In this document: positions 20,760-33,362 of the stretch, in pieces
Layout of the letters: each line of letters begins with the position of its first letter
Numbering within the stretch: position 1 is the stretch's first letter
From: Aspidiotus rigidus
Taxonomy: Eukaryota; Arthropoda; Insecta; Hemiptera; Diaspididae
Assembly (NCBI GenBank): GCA_035079385.1
Contig: JAVHKY010000034.1
Coordinates: 496,001 to 560,000, forward strand
Reading direction: 5' to 3'
DNA length: 64,000 nt
Program-made: the position numbers and the translations under genes
The notes under the pieces: generated by a model
Databases searched by the model: none
Told to the model about the DNA's origin: nothing
The model's input: only the letters and a program-made list of their open reading frames with translations

Positions 20760-22728
20760 TATTTTAATTGGATACTTGAATGAATGAATAAATAAATGAT
20801 GATTTTATTTAATAAAAATATAAAAATTTTTATTAAATTCAAAATGATTTAATATTTTACGCCAACATTTCTCAATATCTCCTGTGGTTGGCGTCAAATA
20901 ACTCCGAGAGCCAATTAACACAGAATTCTAGAACCGTATGACGAAGCATATGTCTGATGACAGTTGAAGATTAGAAAGATACAATTTTTCTGTTTCCATA
21001 TAATATTATGAACTATGAAAATCCAGTGTACGCTACGATCTCTACGTATTTCATAAGACGACTTCAAATTCTAGGGTAATTTTCGACTGAAGTATAATAA
21101 TAAATTGCAACGTGCCTAATTCATATCAACGTAAAAAGGTGGAACAGTCGAGGAGTAGACAGTTCATCAGGTGGTCATAAGCCGATGGAACGTTTTAACC
21201 ATTTTAACTTCATAACACGCCTACTGCTCCGTAGTTGATAACGGCATTAATCAGCTTACGAATATCATTTTCTACCCTTCCGGCGAAACAACTTTCAAAA
21301 GTTTCGTTCTTCGACAATAATGACGGAAATCATATAACGCGGCCATTTCCCCGATCGCACGTACATTATTGAAATTAATTTTCGCAACTTTCATTAACTT
21401 TTCTCATCACAGTGCAACTAAATATACCTAATATATATTATTTTCATGGAATCGATATTCCGGAAAATTTTACTCATCTTGTCGAACATTTAAACTTTTC
21501 TACTTAGTCCGCGATGGCAATTTACAAAAATCCTTCCCTTATGTTTTTGTTGTAGAAATACAATCCAGAAAATACGTGTATACTATGTAAGTGCCTGCGC
21601 AGATCACTCGTACGTATATTGTCTGGCTGGACCTTTACAGTTTCTATTTAATGCGATCGTAATTCATCGAAGTGTAGAAAACACACTTTGTTGATAACTA
21701 TACTGCTACTCCTACCGCTGAGTTGCGGGTCAAGTTGGCGAATTCAACCCTTGCCAAAAAAATGTTTCTCACTTTTCACTCGAATATATGAATCGGAAAA
21801 GTTATTTCAGTGATAATAAAATACATGATTCATCATGAATAAAACGATTCACAGCTGTAAATGACCATATATTTGCCATACCATCACGGTCTTTCCTCAC
21901 CACAGACCTGTCTTTCAATGTTCAGAATTTTCTCCTAGAGTTACAATATGTGCCTAGAAATTCTTCGGTGTAACAATTTCGATGTCTTGTAACTATAATG
22001 ATGACAACAATGGTTTTTCCAGCTTAATATAATTATGTAACAAGGTCTCAGTATATCATCTTTCCGTGATGAGGACAAATATAGGTCACACAATGAAATT
22101 ATCGCCCACAAAACCACTTTCGAGGTTACAAATAGAATACATGGAAACAACCTCTCTTAATTACAAATTCAACTTGGTACGATATTTGTAAAACTAGGCC
22201 TCTGTCTACATAATATCGCTCGAACAATATATCGAATTCTTCTTTTGACAAGATGAGGATTTCGTACAATGAAATCTTCTTAACGTATTTCTCGAGCGCT
22301 TCGCGACATTGTCGCTCGAGGAGAAGAAGAAATTTGATACCTGTAATGAATTGCGAGAGTGTTTAAATAATTAACGTACAAATTTCGACAAACTTCACCC
22401 TCGGAAAACTGGGAACAACGAATGGCAAAGTTTATCCGTTCGTCGGGTTATAATTTTCCGCTCATGAATTGACGAACGTATACAGCGAAGTAGTCTGAAG
22501 TACAATGAATTAATTGTAAGTTACAGGTTGCTATACGAGCTCTTGAGAGAAATGAATTCAACAAATTTTACGAGTGAGAGATTATAGCGATAGATGGTTG
22601 CACAAAAACACGTCAAGTACACAATACTATATAATTGGTAGACAATTGGCAGTTTTAGAAGTTCGTAATTTCATTATTGAAACAGATTACTGGAGAGTTA
22701 TCAGCATGCGGAAAAAAAGGACTTCAAA
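20760..22728. other. No gene recognised
   Basis: AT-richness falls off after about 20870, where ordinary nuclear-like sequence resumes. Short frames only; none shows a motif. Confidence 0.45.
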
Positions 22729-23101
22729 TTAATTACGAGTTGTAACAGATATTTGTGCTACATTACAACTGCATTCTATCGACTTCATATCCTTTGTATC
22801 CCCCAAGATCAGCTGCCCCCTTATCGATTGTTGGGCATTGTATTGACCTAGTTTTTTTAAAACTACCTCCGCCATGAAAATATGATGCCTGCATCCCCTC
22901 AGGATTGAAAATTGACACAGTCGTTTCAAAATCAAATTATTCAAATTTTCGTAAGAGGAAAGTTTCATACTTGTTATTGATGGTCCATTTATTGATAGTC
23001 CCTTCAAATTTTCCGGATACTTCAGGTTGAAAACTTCATTTTCATGAAAGCTGCGAGTGTATTTCGTCGAATGGTTTCCTCCTTTCATTCTTATATATTC
23101 C
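22729..23101 (-). CDS. Possible terminal exon, 123 codons, unrecognised
   Basis: A good acceptor (aaatattttacag) ends at 23102. From it one frame is open for 123 codons to a stop at 22729. It starts EYIRMKGGNHSTKY and contains FHENEVFNLKYPENLKGL, MAEVVLKKLGQYN and CSCNVAQISV. The peptide is polar, without a membrane segment, signal peptide or recognised domain. No upstream exon could be fixed: a possible 27-base exon at about 23149-23175 is speculative. It could be the last exon of an unknown gene, or chance, since a frame this long is uncommon but not exceptional here. Confidence 0.35.
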
Positions 23102-24830
23102 TGTAAAATATTTAATGAAACTATTTATCTTTATTTTAGCGCACGTTCACTTTTAGTCGTAATTTCAGAAAAGTCCTCTGTAGAAAGTAGAGATGTCTAC
23201 CTACTCCTTCATATTATAACAACTTACAATGTTATTAATCTTATACCTACGTATTTTCATATAAAACTGATCACTACGATCCACCCCAAGTAATACGAAA
23301 ATAAGTGAACAATTTATAATAAGCCCACTCAGATGGAATAAAATTGTAAGTTGGAGCGTGAAGAATTTTCTTCTTCCACGCGAACTCAATTACTCATCCT
23401 ATAATGTTCGACTTTCAACCATTTCCTTGTAATACCTAGCCGACACCTTTAATAATAGTTACAACTTGACGTTTTTCGTAAGTTAACGCGTGTAATTTCG
23501 CTACCCGAGTTTTTCCTCTTTTTATTCCTATATTTTCGAACGAGTGTTAACACATGTTGTAGAACAGCCATTTGTGAGGTATTTGCCGTTTTACTCGGAA
23601 CCAACTCCAACAGTCATAGTCTGAAATGAAGAAGAAATTTCGTGCCGCATATTCTCTGGGTCATTTTTCAAACTTCGTCGTATTTTTTCATTTCGACAAA
23701 ATAACATAGGCCCGCGCTACCTCTTTCTATTCACTTTAAACATGTAATAAGTTCGTTCACTGAATTCTTATAGAAATGAACAATGATGTTGTATGTATAT
23801 CAGTCTAAATTTGTAATTAAGTCGAATACATCAACAGTAGAACCTAATGAAAAACAGAAAACACACTAATTGGTGCTGGCAAAAATTACTATGAGAGGCA
23901 ATTAATTTTCCGATGTATCGTTAGAACTGAGATTTAGGGCAAACTTTCTACAAAAGAGCAATTACAAACTGGAATTATTTTGTCTCCAGTGGAATGAATT
24001 TGGTGTGGGAAACATAGTACCCGTAAAGCAGATTTTAGTTTAAGAATTGAACTAGGTACCTACATAAAGGTTCACTCTTTCTTATGAATAAAGCATTTTC
24101 GTACTCTTTCGCACACTATTGAAAGCAGAATCTCATTGGAAAAAATAATAACTTTTAGTCAGGTCAGCTCATCCATGATTTTTCTTTTTCAATCAAGTTT
24201 TCAAAAATTCTAAACAGCAGAAAGTCAATTATTATCGGTAGGTATCTCACCATTAAAATTATTCAAAATTGTAAGATCAATATGTTTCACACAACACAAA
24301 ATTGTATTAGAATTTGAGAAAAAATCGATGTATTATTTCAACAAAAATTTTGATTGTTATGATGTACGGGGATTACCTACATGATGTGATAAGTATTTAG
24401 TCGTGACGATTTGATGCCAGTATTCAATGAAGTATCCACGTATATACAAAGTTTGAAACTCGAGAATAGTTGAATAAGTATGAGCTTCACATTGTACAAG
24501 CTACCGAAAGATATCTACGCGTGGTCTTTAGACCTGCAACAAGGCGTTGGCCAAACTCTATTCGCTCGCGTATATACGAGAACTCTACGTCTGTAATTAT
24601 TATTATAGACTTATCATAGCAAAAAGCAGGTAGTAACGCTCTTCTGTATCAAATTTGTTTGTAATTACGCGAGTACACATTCTTGTTCAAAAGCAGTGAT
24701 AGAATATCAGTTCAACTTAACTTTGCCTCGGATTTTTAGTTTTGGAATAAACCATCCGGTCACCTCGAAAGGCGACTCTCTTCTCTTTTCTCACCATGAC
24801 TGGTGCGCGCACCAAACCAAAATCAATGTA
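23102..24830. other. No gene recognised
   Basis: Only short frames. A small perfect palindrome (tggtgcgcgcacca) lies at 24801-24814. Confidence 0.4.
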
Positions 24831-24837
24831 GTACCAG

Positions 24838-24980
24838 GTACTATGATTTATCGAAAGAGTCCGTGAGTCACCAAGTGAAAGTAGAAACAGCTGCTGGCAA
24901 AATTATGAACGAAGGTCAATCAATTCACCACTTTCTTGGGGATATTTCAATGGCAATTCCATATGTTCTCTCATCAACAG
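24838..24980 (+). CDS. Possible internal exon, ~47 codons, unrecognised
   Basis: Bounded by gtaccag (acceptor end 24837; an alternative at 24831) and a consensus donor gtgagc at 24981. One frame is open throughout, with YDLSKESVSHQVKVETAAGK near the start and then SIHHFLGDISMAIPYVLSST. Amino-acid composition looks protein-like. I do not recognise the family, and no linked exon was found. Confidence 0.35.
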
Positions 24981-26450
24981 GTGAGCCCTGAGGAATTTCA
25001 AAATCAACTAACCATATTATGTTCACAAGAATTAGCTTCTTTATGATAAGTTAAGCTTACACTTACCTTGTACTGATGGCAATGTCTGATCTGTTTGAAA
25101 ATGGTGTTCTCGAAACTAATTTTAGGTATTTGGTACCGCTACATATCACTTGCACCATATCTGGAACCTGATAATTAAGGTTATTTGAACTCTATCACCT
25201 GGCTTTTAGATAAAAAATTAGCCATTGTTAAGCTAACCTGTTCCTCAAACTAAAATATGAAGGTTGATGTACCGGCACGTATCTAAGTATCATTAAATTT
25301 GCTGTAATTAATCTGAACACCTCATACTTACAATAAAGTACCTACACAGATAAAATGTAGTTGATTTTCACCAGCAGTTCCAACTTCCAACTGTGTACTT
25401 TTTAGCAGTAAACTCTTCTTAATGACTATAATGTAGTGAATAGAGAATAGGCTTTACTGCGTTCATTGGCAAACCGGATTCATCATCTCTGGATTCAGCG
25501 CTATTCGATGATTTTGATTATGAGCTGGAACCTGGAATAGATTAGAAATTAAATTAAACCTATACAATATGAGTTCCAGAGAACAGTTCGCACAGTTCTA
25601 ATCCAGACATGGCAGGGTAGGTAATTTGTTGGCAGAAATACCGTTCTTGTCTCTGGTTATGGTTTGATGGTTCTTGACTTCTCGTATCTTGTTTCGTCAT
25701 CTTGAAAAAATCAAACAACTTGAATGTCTGAATCAGGTCTGAATGTCACCTTATCTTGGAGTCAAACGACAGTCAAACAATAGCCTAATCAAACAGATCA
25801 AACATTGGGGAATGTTTGTTTCCTTCACAATTTATTCAAACGTCTTCACTCAGGAATGAACAAAAATGAACAGCTGAGAACGCCAACGAGTGAACGACAA
25901 ACGGAAATTTTTCCAAAACGAACGACTAATCGAGAACTGAACAAAAATGACCGAAAATGCGCGAATTCACGAAGGACCGCTACTGTAGGCAGCGTTGCGT
26001 TAGTGTTGATAATAGGGTACGTACTTAAATTTTTTTTTAAAGACATGCATAAGCGCATGCTCCTTGCGCAAGCTCTATTTTTGTTAATATTAAAGATAAT
26101 GACCATCTTGATTCCATTTTAAGTTTTTTTTTTGCAAAAGATTTGACTGTTCTTTGTAGGCCTATTTTGTATTGAAGTTGAAAAGTCAAGTTGAAAGGTT
26201 GATATAACCGATGACATATTTTTATTTTCCTAGCCAAAAACGACATCATACCTAAGAAATTATCGCCCAACCTTAGTGACGTCATCGTTCAGTAACGTCA
26301 TCCCCCCTGACATTAAGACCAATAGAATCTTGTGACCCCGCGGAATATTTGGATTGGAAATTTTGCCATTTTTATTTGAGACTTTAGCGCTCCGCAGTTC
26401 AAAATATTTACACTTGGAAAAAAAATACGGACGCAGACATAGGAAAATTA
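24981..26450. other. No gene recognised
   Basis: Frames at 25805-26122 (plus) and 25846-26106 (minus) overlap and show no motif. Two TGACGTCA-like sites lie at about 26278 and 26294. Confidence 0.45.
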
Positions 26451-26458
26451 TTTTATTG

Positions 26459-26817
26459 AAGCGCTGCTTAGCCAATCCTATTGGCTAAAAAACTTGACTA
26501 AAGGCTGACCTTCAAATTGATTGGCTTTGGCTATCAGCTAATGGCTAACCTAGTCTCATCAACTATAGCTAACGACTAGCTAATTTTTGGCCAAAATAGA
26601 ATGGTGAACGGCTAAGAGCTAAAAGCTAACGGCCGAAAGTAGGCACACCAATGTGGAGGGGTGAGGTGTGGGGAAGAGAAAATATTAGCAGTTAGCAATT
26701 CCAATTTGAATGGCTAATGTGATTTCATTAGCTAGCCCCTGGCTAGCTAATTTTGTATGAAAATTGTTCGGCTAATGGCTAACGGCTAACGGCTCAACTT
26801 AGCTATAAGCAGCCCTG
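26459..26817. mobile_element. 359-bp hAT-like MITE built of GGCTAA motifs
   Basis: The right end read inward is CAGGGCTGCTTATAGCTAAG; the left end is AAGCGCTGCTTAGCCAA, its imperfect inverse. CAGGG tips are common in hAT elements. The flanks TTTTATTG (26451-26458) and TTTCATTG (26818-26825) agree at 7 of 8 bases, as an aged 8-base duplication would. The interior is an array of more than 20 GGCTAA/TTAGCC/AGCTAAC motifs on both strands. There is no ORF. Confidence 0.65.
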
Positions 26818-27045
26818 TTTCATTGGCATGATGCACGGAAAAAGAGTCATACCAACAATTTTTTGTCCGAGGATAACGGCTGTTTGCAGCGTAGGTTAAA
26901 AACGTGCGTGGAAAGTAACGCAAAACATGAGCGGGAAGTAGATATTTTCTGCTCTTATTTTGTGTGCTACTGGGAAAAAGTAGTATGCAGTATATTTACA
27001 ACATGATGGAGAAAGTAAACGTTTCATGAATTCAATGTATAATTT

Positions 27046-27174
27046 GTGACCTGCGATGAAAAAAGGATGCTCATTGCCCACTGACAGGAACACCATTTCT
27101 CTATGATTAGATATCCAATTAGAGAGAAATGGTGTTCTTGCGGCAATGAGCATCCTTTTCTCATCGCAGGTCAC
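27046..27174. repeat. Near-perfect hairpin, ~58-base arms
   Basis: GTGACCTGCGATGAAAAAAG opens the left arm, and its complement closes the right arm. The arms match through GGATGCTCATTGCC and AACACCATTTCTCT with small differences. The loop is about 10-12 bases. No clear target duplication was found. It is either a small MITE or a hairpin RNA precursor; the sequence does not decide. Confidence 0.75.
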
Positions 27175-30100
27175 ATTCGTTTGATTTTATGGCTGAGATG
27201 AAGTGTGTAAGATAGAAGTATTGAAGTACACGGGAGACAAATCAGTATTATTTTTGAAGTCTTGGAAGATGGAAAAGAAGATATTTAGAGGAGAGCGGGG
27301 AAATTGGAATAAGGGGCATGAAAAAGATGTGATGGTCAAGTTTTAAATTGTTCTCCACAAGAATGGATAGAGACAAGGTGTGAATGATTGGGAGTTTCAA
27401 TTCATCAGGTGTGAATGTGTAATACAGGTGTGGCCTATTCTTGGTCTGCTAATAAATAATAATTGTCTTTCCATTTCTCAATTTCCTTAAAGAAGTTGAC
27501 TAGAAAGTAGGAGTCTATACTTAATACAAGGAGCTCGGTAACAAGTAAAATGGGCATCCATTTTGTTTGTAACTTACTGACAGCTGGCGGCTTCATTACT
27601 TGAAAAGAACGCGCGTCTGCCAAACATCAATCTTATTTTCCGATGTTAACCATAGGGGTGCTAAATTCATTTGACAACCAAAATCACTGAAACAATCATT
27701 TTCTTCAAAAATTCTATTTGAATTTCTTATAAAGGAAAACTATCTGATCATGGCAGAGACAGAATGAGAAATGATACAGCACGTAGATATGTATATGTGG
27801 GAGTAAAATACTAGAATGAGGCGATAATAAGGGAACGAATTAAGATAGAAAGATGAATTTTATACTTAGTTGAGAGGCCAATTAAGAACAAATTCACCTG
27901 AATTAAATCCAATATCGTAAGTACGTGATTTTCGAGAAAGTTGGAACTCCAGCTTGGATAATTCTAAAGAAAAAGCACTCGGAGCTAGACTGTATCAGAA
28001 ATTATCCGAGAAAAGGAGAGCAGATTTTGAATAATAAAAAAAAACCAACAACAACAATAATAAACTGAATACGAAAGTGACTTTTAATTGTAGTGCCTTA
28101 GTTCATGACAGTAACACCCGTGAAAATATCAGAGCATCATTTTCATTCTCACGTTTATTCTCAGGATTTTATTCAAGTGGAGAAACGAAAACTCATCGTA
28201 CCTACCGTGTTTTTTATTATATTTCCTCGAGTAACTTTGGTTTCCAGGAAAACAAACTTTCTTACAGTTACGTACCTATACACTGTGTACTAAACATTTT
28301 CTCTCTTTCATCTCCCCTTATCTTCGTGCAAAATACGGGACCATTTAAAATCGTGTTTTACGTTATTCTGTTGTTGTAATTCGTTATAAGACACTTGCGT
28401 AGAATAATATGATAAAGGTAAGTACGAGTAGACTTCTAGTGATGTACCGAATATAACAAACAATAATGCGATAGGAATCTAACATTTCTGACAAACGTAC
28501 ATCTGAAGACTACATTTTAGTCTTTGTTTTTTCTATTTTACATCCTCTCAGACAGCTTTCACGGAGTGAATACGAAAACGCTCGTTCTTTTTCCTGAAGT
28601 AGAGGTCTTTATGAAGTGGATTTTATACACCGTACGCTTTTTGATGTCGAATCCCCCCGCTGCAACTGCGCCTCACACTCATAATACTGCATTTACGTTA
28701 TGCAAAACAGATACAGCGCACTACTTACGCTGTCAAACCGAGAAGCGTTAAGCTTCGGGAAGATAAACATTAAACAACATGCACACATGCTTTGAAATAA
28801 TTCACTTGAAAACGAGTACGATCAAATAGGAATTTGCACTCGCGGAACATAACCTATGCTAAATTCAAGAAAATTGAGTATACTGAAATTAAGATTTCTT
28901 CTACTGTTGCATATTATTTAGACGACATTCGTCATTATTCTCGCGGAGAAAGCTTTCTGATTCTTCGGTGGATGGATAGCGCGATTTAAAAGCCAATACA
29001 ATCTTTTAGTTTCAGTTCACCTTCCTCTCCTTTCCTCAAATATTTTAGTATAACTACCGCCCTTTTGCGCCTTCCCGGATAAGTTGACTGTGCGACATGC
29101 ATTTTGACATTTTTCATATCTTCATCTTCAACCCCTTCCCTTTAGAACTTGAAAAAATGTCGATCCTTCCTATAAACAAATATATGTAAGAACGCTTTAC
29201 CGTTCTCACGAATTTTCGTGTTGGTAGCGTTGCATCGATACTCGTAGACAGGTTTGGTAGTTGATGTTTTATAAGATAGACAATACTAGTAGATAGTTGT
29301 CAATTGATTTCACGTTTTGTACGTGCGATAAGATATTGGGAAAACGGAATGCCGGAAAGACTTAGAGCACCGGTGAACGATCAGCCGATATCCTTACATA
29401 TATCCTCCTTATGTGCCGTCCCTCCACCTAATTGTGACTCAGTTTGGGACGGAGGTTACAATCTAGTTTCGGGAACTGAAAAATCTGATCATCGGATCGA
29501 CCGCCTCTGTAGTTCTTTTTATGTATCTATATAGGGAAGAGAGAATCTTTATAGTCAGTCCAATGATTTCGTCGTATTTTGGGACTTGGAAAAATCGTGA
29601 AGTTTGTTGCAGAAAGATCTCTCCTCGTGAGCAATGAACGAAGATGAAGAGCGAAGAGGGACTCGAATGAGCCTAGTGACCTTGAACAACTTCAGATATT
29701 CATCTTGTGGATTTAGGTCTCATGGGGAAGAGAGAGAATGATTTTGAGCGACTTGGGAGATTTGGAAAAGTTGTGGAACCTTCCCCTTAACTTCTTGATT
29801 TCTGCTAGTGAGTCTCATGAACTCGACTTACTTTGGAGAATTGAAAAACTTATGAAGTATGTCACCAATGGATCAGAAAACTTGAACTTCCTTCTTTGAG
29901 AAAACTTGGGTCACCCCCCCCCCCCCCTCTTCTTTGATGGTACCTTTTGAGCAGCGAACAAAGTGAAGTACAGATCTGAGATATGTTCTTTTATTGCTCT
30001 CCAAAAAGGTAAATTACGAATGACGAACGATTAATTACACTTCAGTTGAATTCAACGTATCAGTTGCATAACGAGCAGTTCTACCCAATTTCGAAATCTG

Positions 30101-31860
30101 CAAAAAGAAATAATAGTAGTACGGCGCACGAAGTGTGTGTAAGCTTTGTAACCTTTGTTCCAATAAAGGAGAAATTTTGCTTCCATCAATTATTTAGAGA
30201 GTACCTATTATTTTCATGAAACGTTCTCGAGATAATAAAATTTGATTCTCGCTCACAGTTCTTTCCTCTTGGCTCGTCATTTGATTTTTTACGACCTAAT
30301 TACCGACTTTCCACGTGCACTACCGAGTGCCTTTGAGTCTCGGAGATACTTCCCATTTGTTAAAAACTCGATACGGTAACTTGAATACAAGCTTAATCAG
30401 TAAGTCACTCCGTTCCTTCTCGTTTTCCTCAATTTTCTAGACGATTCGAATTTCACCTCGTCATTCCGAGGTAAAAAGTTCGTTGATTGAATTCCACATC
30501 GTCAAAAGTTGTACCGTCACCGCTCTCTCTCTCTTCTGTGCGTTGTATATTAGGACGAGCAGAACTTTCATCACAAATGAATGGTTGTGAATATTTTTAG
30601 CGGTGATTTTAAATTGTCGAAGGTTATTTATTGGATGAATAAATTTAGTTTATATTCGATAAGGCCGCGTGTATATCTCTTTTTTATTTACGGATATTTC
30701 GACGTTAAAAAATATCGGGGAATAAATTGTTCTACGGCTCAATCTGGTGAACGATCAAACATCATTAAAATGTATATAATGTTCTCGACTGTTTCGAGAA
30801 ATAACATTAAATACTTCGGCAAAATAAATTCTTAGTAAGGATTCGTCGTTGAAATCTTTCTCGGGATGATTTTGATTGACGAGAGGGGGTCGACTAGCCA
30901 TTAAAAAGTCTTAGTATTAAGCAGCCTTCCACTTTTCGACAAAACTAATTACAGTATACGTAAGTCTCGTTCACATCTTACAATTCTCTCGTGCCTAATT
31001 CATGTCAATACTCTATCCTACGTTTCTCTGAATAATTACGGCTCATAAACAGTACAATACGTTGCACATTCCATGGGTGACGGAATACGGGGACAGGGGG
31101 GGGTAATTTCCCCTCATGAAAGAGTGGAAAATATGGGCAAAGGATGAAATGAAAAATTAGAAATCGACTAGAGAAAATGTTTCCTTCCCCACTGAGGAAA
31201 ATTCACTCCGCCACCCATGACACTACCTCGAGAGAAAATAAGTTTCCACTCAGGACTTCAATTTCTAGTTTTCAACGAATCACGATAGTAAACTTGTAAT
31301 ACTCAATTTGGTAAAAGATTAAACCTTTTGAGCCATAAGACTATCGTTCGAGATGATTAAAATTTCTCCATCATCATTCATAATTACAAAATGCATATTT
31401 TGTTTTATTCTTAAAAGCGGAAATGTTGGAAGAGAGCTGAAAACCGCGTAAACTTATGCAAATAATTCGCTTTTACGCTGCAAAATACCGACCTCAAAGA
31501 ATGGTGAAAACGAAAATTCTTGTTAACAAAACTTGAATATTAATTTTCCTCATTTTTAGCGTACACCGTCTTACCGAGTGAAAGAATTTATTTTCGATAA
31601 ATGAATATTGTGCAAGATTAGATATTAAGTATGTAAATGACGGCAGAGAAACATCAACTAGCTGTAACGACGTTTTTGATGAGGTATTACGTAGTAATTC
31701 TCAGACGACTGGTTTTCATTTTAAAGTAATTTTACATCATTCGTAATACAGATTGTTAGTACAAATTAGTTCGCAGAGGTAGGACCGATATTGTGGAAAT
31801 CGTTGGATGGAGAAATGTTTACCTCACAGGAAATAAAAAATCCGAAAACGTGACGAAATT
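27175..31860. other. Long stretch without a recognised gene
   Basis: Scattered short frames (27435-27623, 28077-28379, 28524-28751, 29304-29534, 30581-30835) lack motifs and consensus splice pairs. A C run lies at 29914-29927 and a G run at 31095-31106. At 29540-29880 phrases like gacttggaaaaat and gacttggg recur loosely. Confidence 0.4.
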
Positions 31861-31864
31861 TTGG

Positions 31865-32090
31865 ATTGTTAAACAGTTCATTCTCCCTGTTTCTCCGATA
31901 GCCCAGCCTTAGACCTTTCTTGGAACACTCTGCCGACTTTTGCATAAAAATCTCCCATTATAAATGCAACGTCATTACTGTTTACATCCTCCGTCACGCG
32001 TCTTAAATCAGCATACAAGACCTCTTGTTACGCCTCGTCGCTTCCGCTGATTGGTACATACACCTGAATCGATGTTATGGCTTAGCCTTT
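31865..32090 (-). pseudogene. RTE-like non-LTR endonuclease fragment
   Basis: On the minus strand ITSIQVYVPISGSDEA (about 32080-32030) is followed by LRRVTEDVNSNDVAFIMGDF and YAKVG (about 31990-31935), then a frame-shifted RNRENELFN. The AP-type endonuclease of RTE-like elements (and the host protein family derived from them) has QVYAPTSxSxxE, ~30 residues, then GDFNAKVG and later RNERGxxLxxF. Order and spacing match. The catalytic N of GDFNAK is Y here, and there are in-frame stops, so it is dead. Only this piece of the element was found. Confidence 0.75.
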
Positions 32091-32173
32091 GGAGAACCAA
32101 CTCCTCGCTGCGAGGCAGTAGCTGTAGTAAGTTTTCTCTGTAAGGGTTTTCCTTCCCTAGACCACCGATACCA

Positions 32174-32530
32174 AGCTTATATTAGTCCAAGAACGAGGCG
32201 TACGTCTCTCTGAGAAAAATTCACAAGGTAAGGTCATTTACTAGTGGAATGAAACATTATTTGGCTCTGGATGACGTCCCAGGCAGCATCCATGGATTGT
32301 TATGAAGTCACGAGCTAATGACGTTACTGATATCGAGTTCGTTTGTTCCTCCCTCAAGTATAAATAGCTTATATTACTGTACCCCTACACCATGCCTATA
32401 TTAGTCCAAAAAGGGGGGACGTACGTCTCGGTGAGAAAAATTCACAAGCTAGGCTATAATTTCATCTTAAAGCAGGCGTGGCCTTAAAATATAAGTGAGG
32501 TCATTTACTATGGTAGACGCGCATGAAACA
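32174..32530 (+). repeat. Direct repeat, ~220-bp spacing
   Basis: TATATTAGTCCAA...CGTACGTCTC..TGAGAAAAATTCACAA occurs at about 32176-32227 and again at 32397-32449. Each copy is followed, directly or after ~50 bases, by a tract with AGGTCATTTACTA and ATGAAACAT. The tail (aacatgatttttattcgtttggct) has a relative at 52397-52424. Confidence 0.6.
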
Positions 32531-32702
32531 TGATTTTTATTCGTTTGGCTCGGTCAGAAAATTTCTTCTTTATAATTACTTATACTGTAGATGTAAACGT
32601 TTCCTCGAAGCGGAGCGTACCCCAAAAAGAAAATTAATCGTTGCAATCATTGACTCACATTTGATGGAAATGTCGACTCTGCCCCGGCAGAGACCCGATA
32701 CA

Positions 32703-33240
32703 AGATGATCTAGGACTATATCGAGCAAAAGCCCTCCTTCTACTTATCAAGTGAATGGCAAACCGAGGTATTGGTACCAGTAACCCTGACATTGGACAAT
32801 TGAAGCGCTACGTGGAAAAGGGGGTCTCCGCCTAATGTATTTCTTATGAAACGGAGGCCCCTTTTCCAAGCAGCGCTTCAATTGAAAAAATTGGGAGAAC
32901 TGCTGGGCAAAAATTCTCTTTCTACTGATTTGATAAATGGTGAACCAAAAATGTTGTTAATGTAATTGGAAACATTTATGCAGGATGATCTATTCTAAAC
33001 AGTCGTAAGGACTACTGAGCAAAAGCCCTCTTTCTGCAGATTTAATAAATAGAGAACCGCACGAGGACTACTGAGCAAAAACCTCTTTCTCCTGATCCAA
33101 TATGTGGCAAACTGAGATATTGGTCAGTAAAGCCTAATACAAAGACAAAATAATCTAAAGAGTTGCAAGGACTACCACACAAAAGTCCTCTTTCTACTGA
33201 TTTGATAAATAGTAGACCGAAATATTGATCAGTAACGCAG
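32703..33240 (+). repeat. ~100-bp minisatellite, about five degenerate units
   Basis: Units follow the pattern GGACTACTGAGCAAAAGCCC-TCTTTCTACTGATTTGATAA-atggtgaaccgaaatattg-atcagtaacgc-tgatac-aagatgatcta. Units begin near 32713, 32894, 33007, 33062 and 33169, some truncated. The same family runs in the opposite direction at 39517-39975. A hairpin (32797-32884) is inserted between the first two units. Confidence 0.75.
32797..32884. repeat. 88-base hairpin inside the minisatellite
   Basis: The left arm starts CAATTGAAGCGCTACGTGGA and the right arm ends in its near complement. About 34 bases pair with four mismatches or bulges, around an 18-base loop. The arms end in CAATTG and CAATTG. It is GC-richer than the surrounding array. 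Confidence 0.75.
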
Positions 33241-33271
33241 CTGATACGGCGCGGCGCAACTTCTACTTGAG

Positions 33272-33362
33272 AACAAATGGCAAGTGAACACAGTACAGAT
33301 TACGAACATCAGAAACTGAAAGACGACCAAAAACCTTTAGTACTTGTCCACTGTACAGCCGG
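33272..33362 (+). CDS. Possible protein tyrosine phosphatase active-site exon
   Basis: A frame open from an acceptor at 33271 (tctacttgag) runs 30 codons to a donor gtaaaaaa at 33363 and ends KPLVLVHCTAG, the last Gly codon split by the intron. Classical tyrosine phosphatases have GPIVVHCSAGVGRTG, with Cys as the nucleophile. Here the P, VHC and AG positions match, and the missing VGRTG would be in the next exon. The preceding MASEHSTDYEHQKLKDDQ is polar, as expected for the segment after the WPD loop. The exon is short and its acceptor ordinary, and neighbouring PTP exons were not found. Treat it as a candidate. Confidence 0.4.

Noticed and set aside
26896..27174. 92-codon minus frame
   Set aside because: Most of it is the 129-base hairpin; the frame stays open because both arms lack stops.
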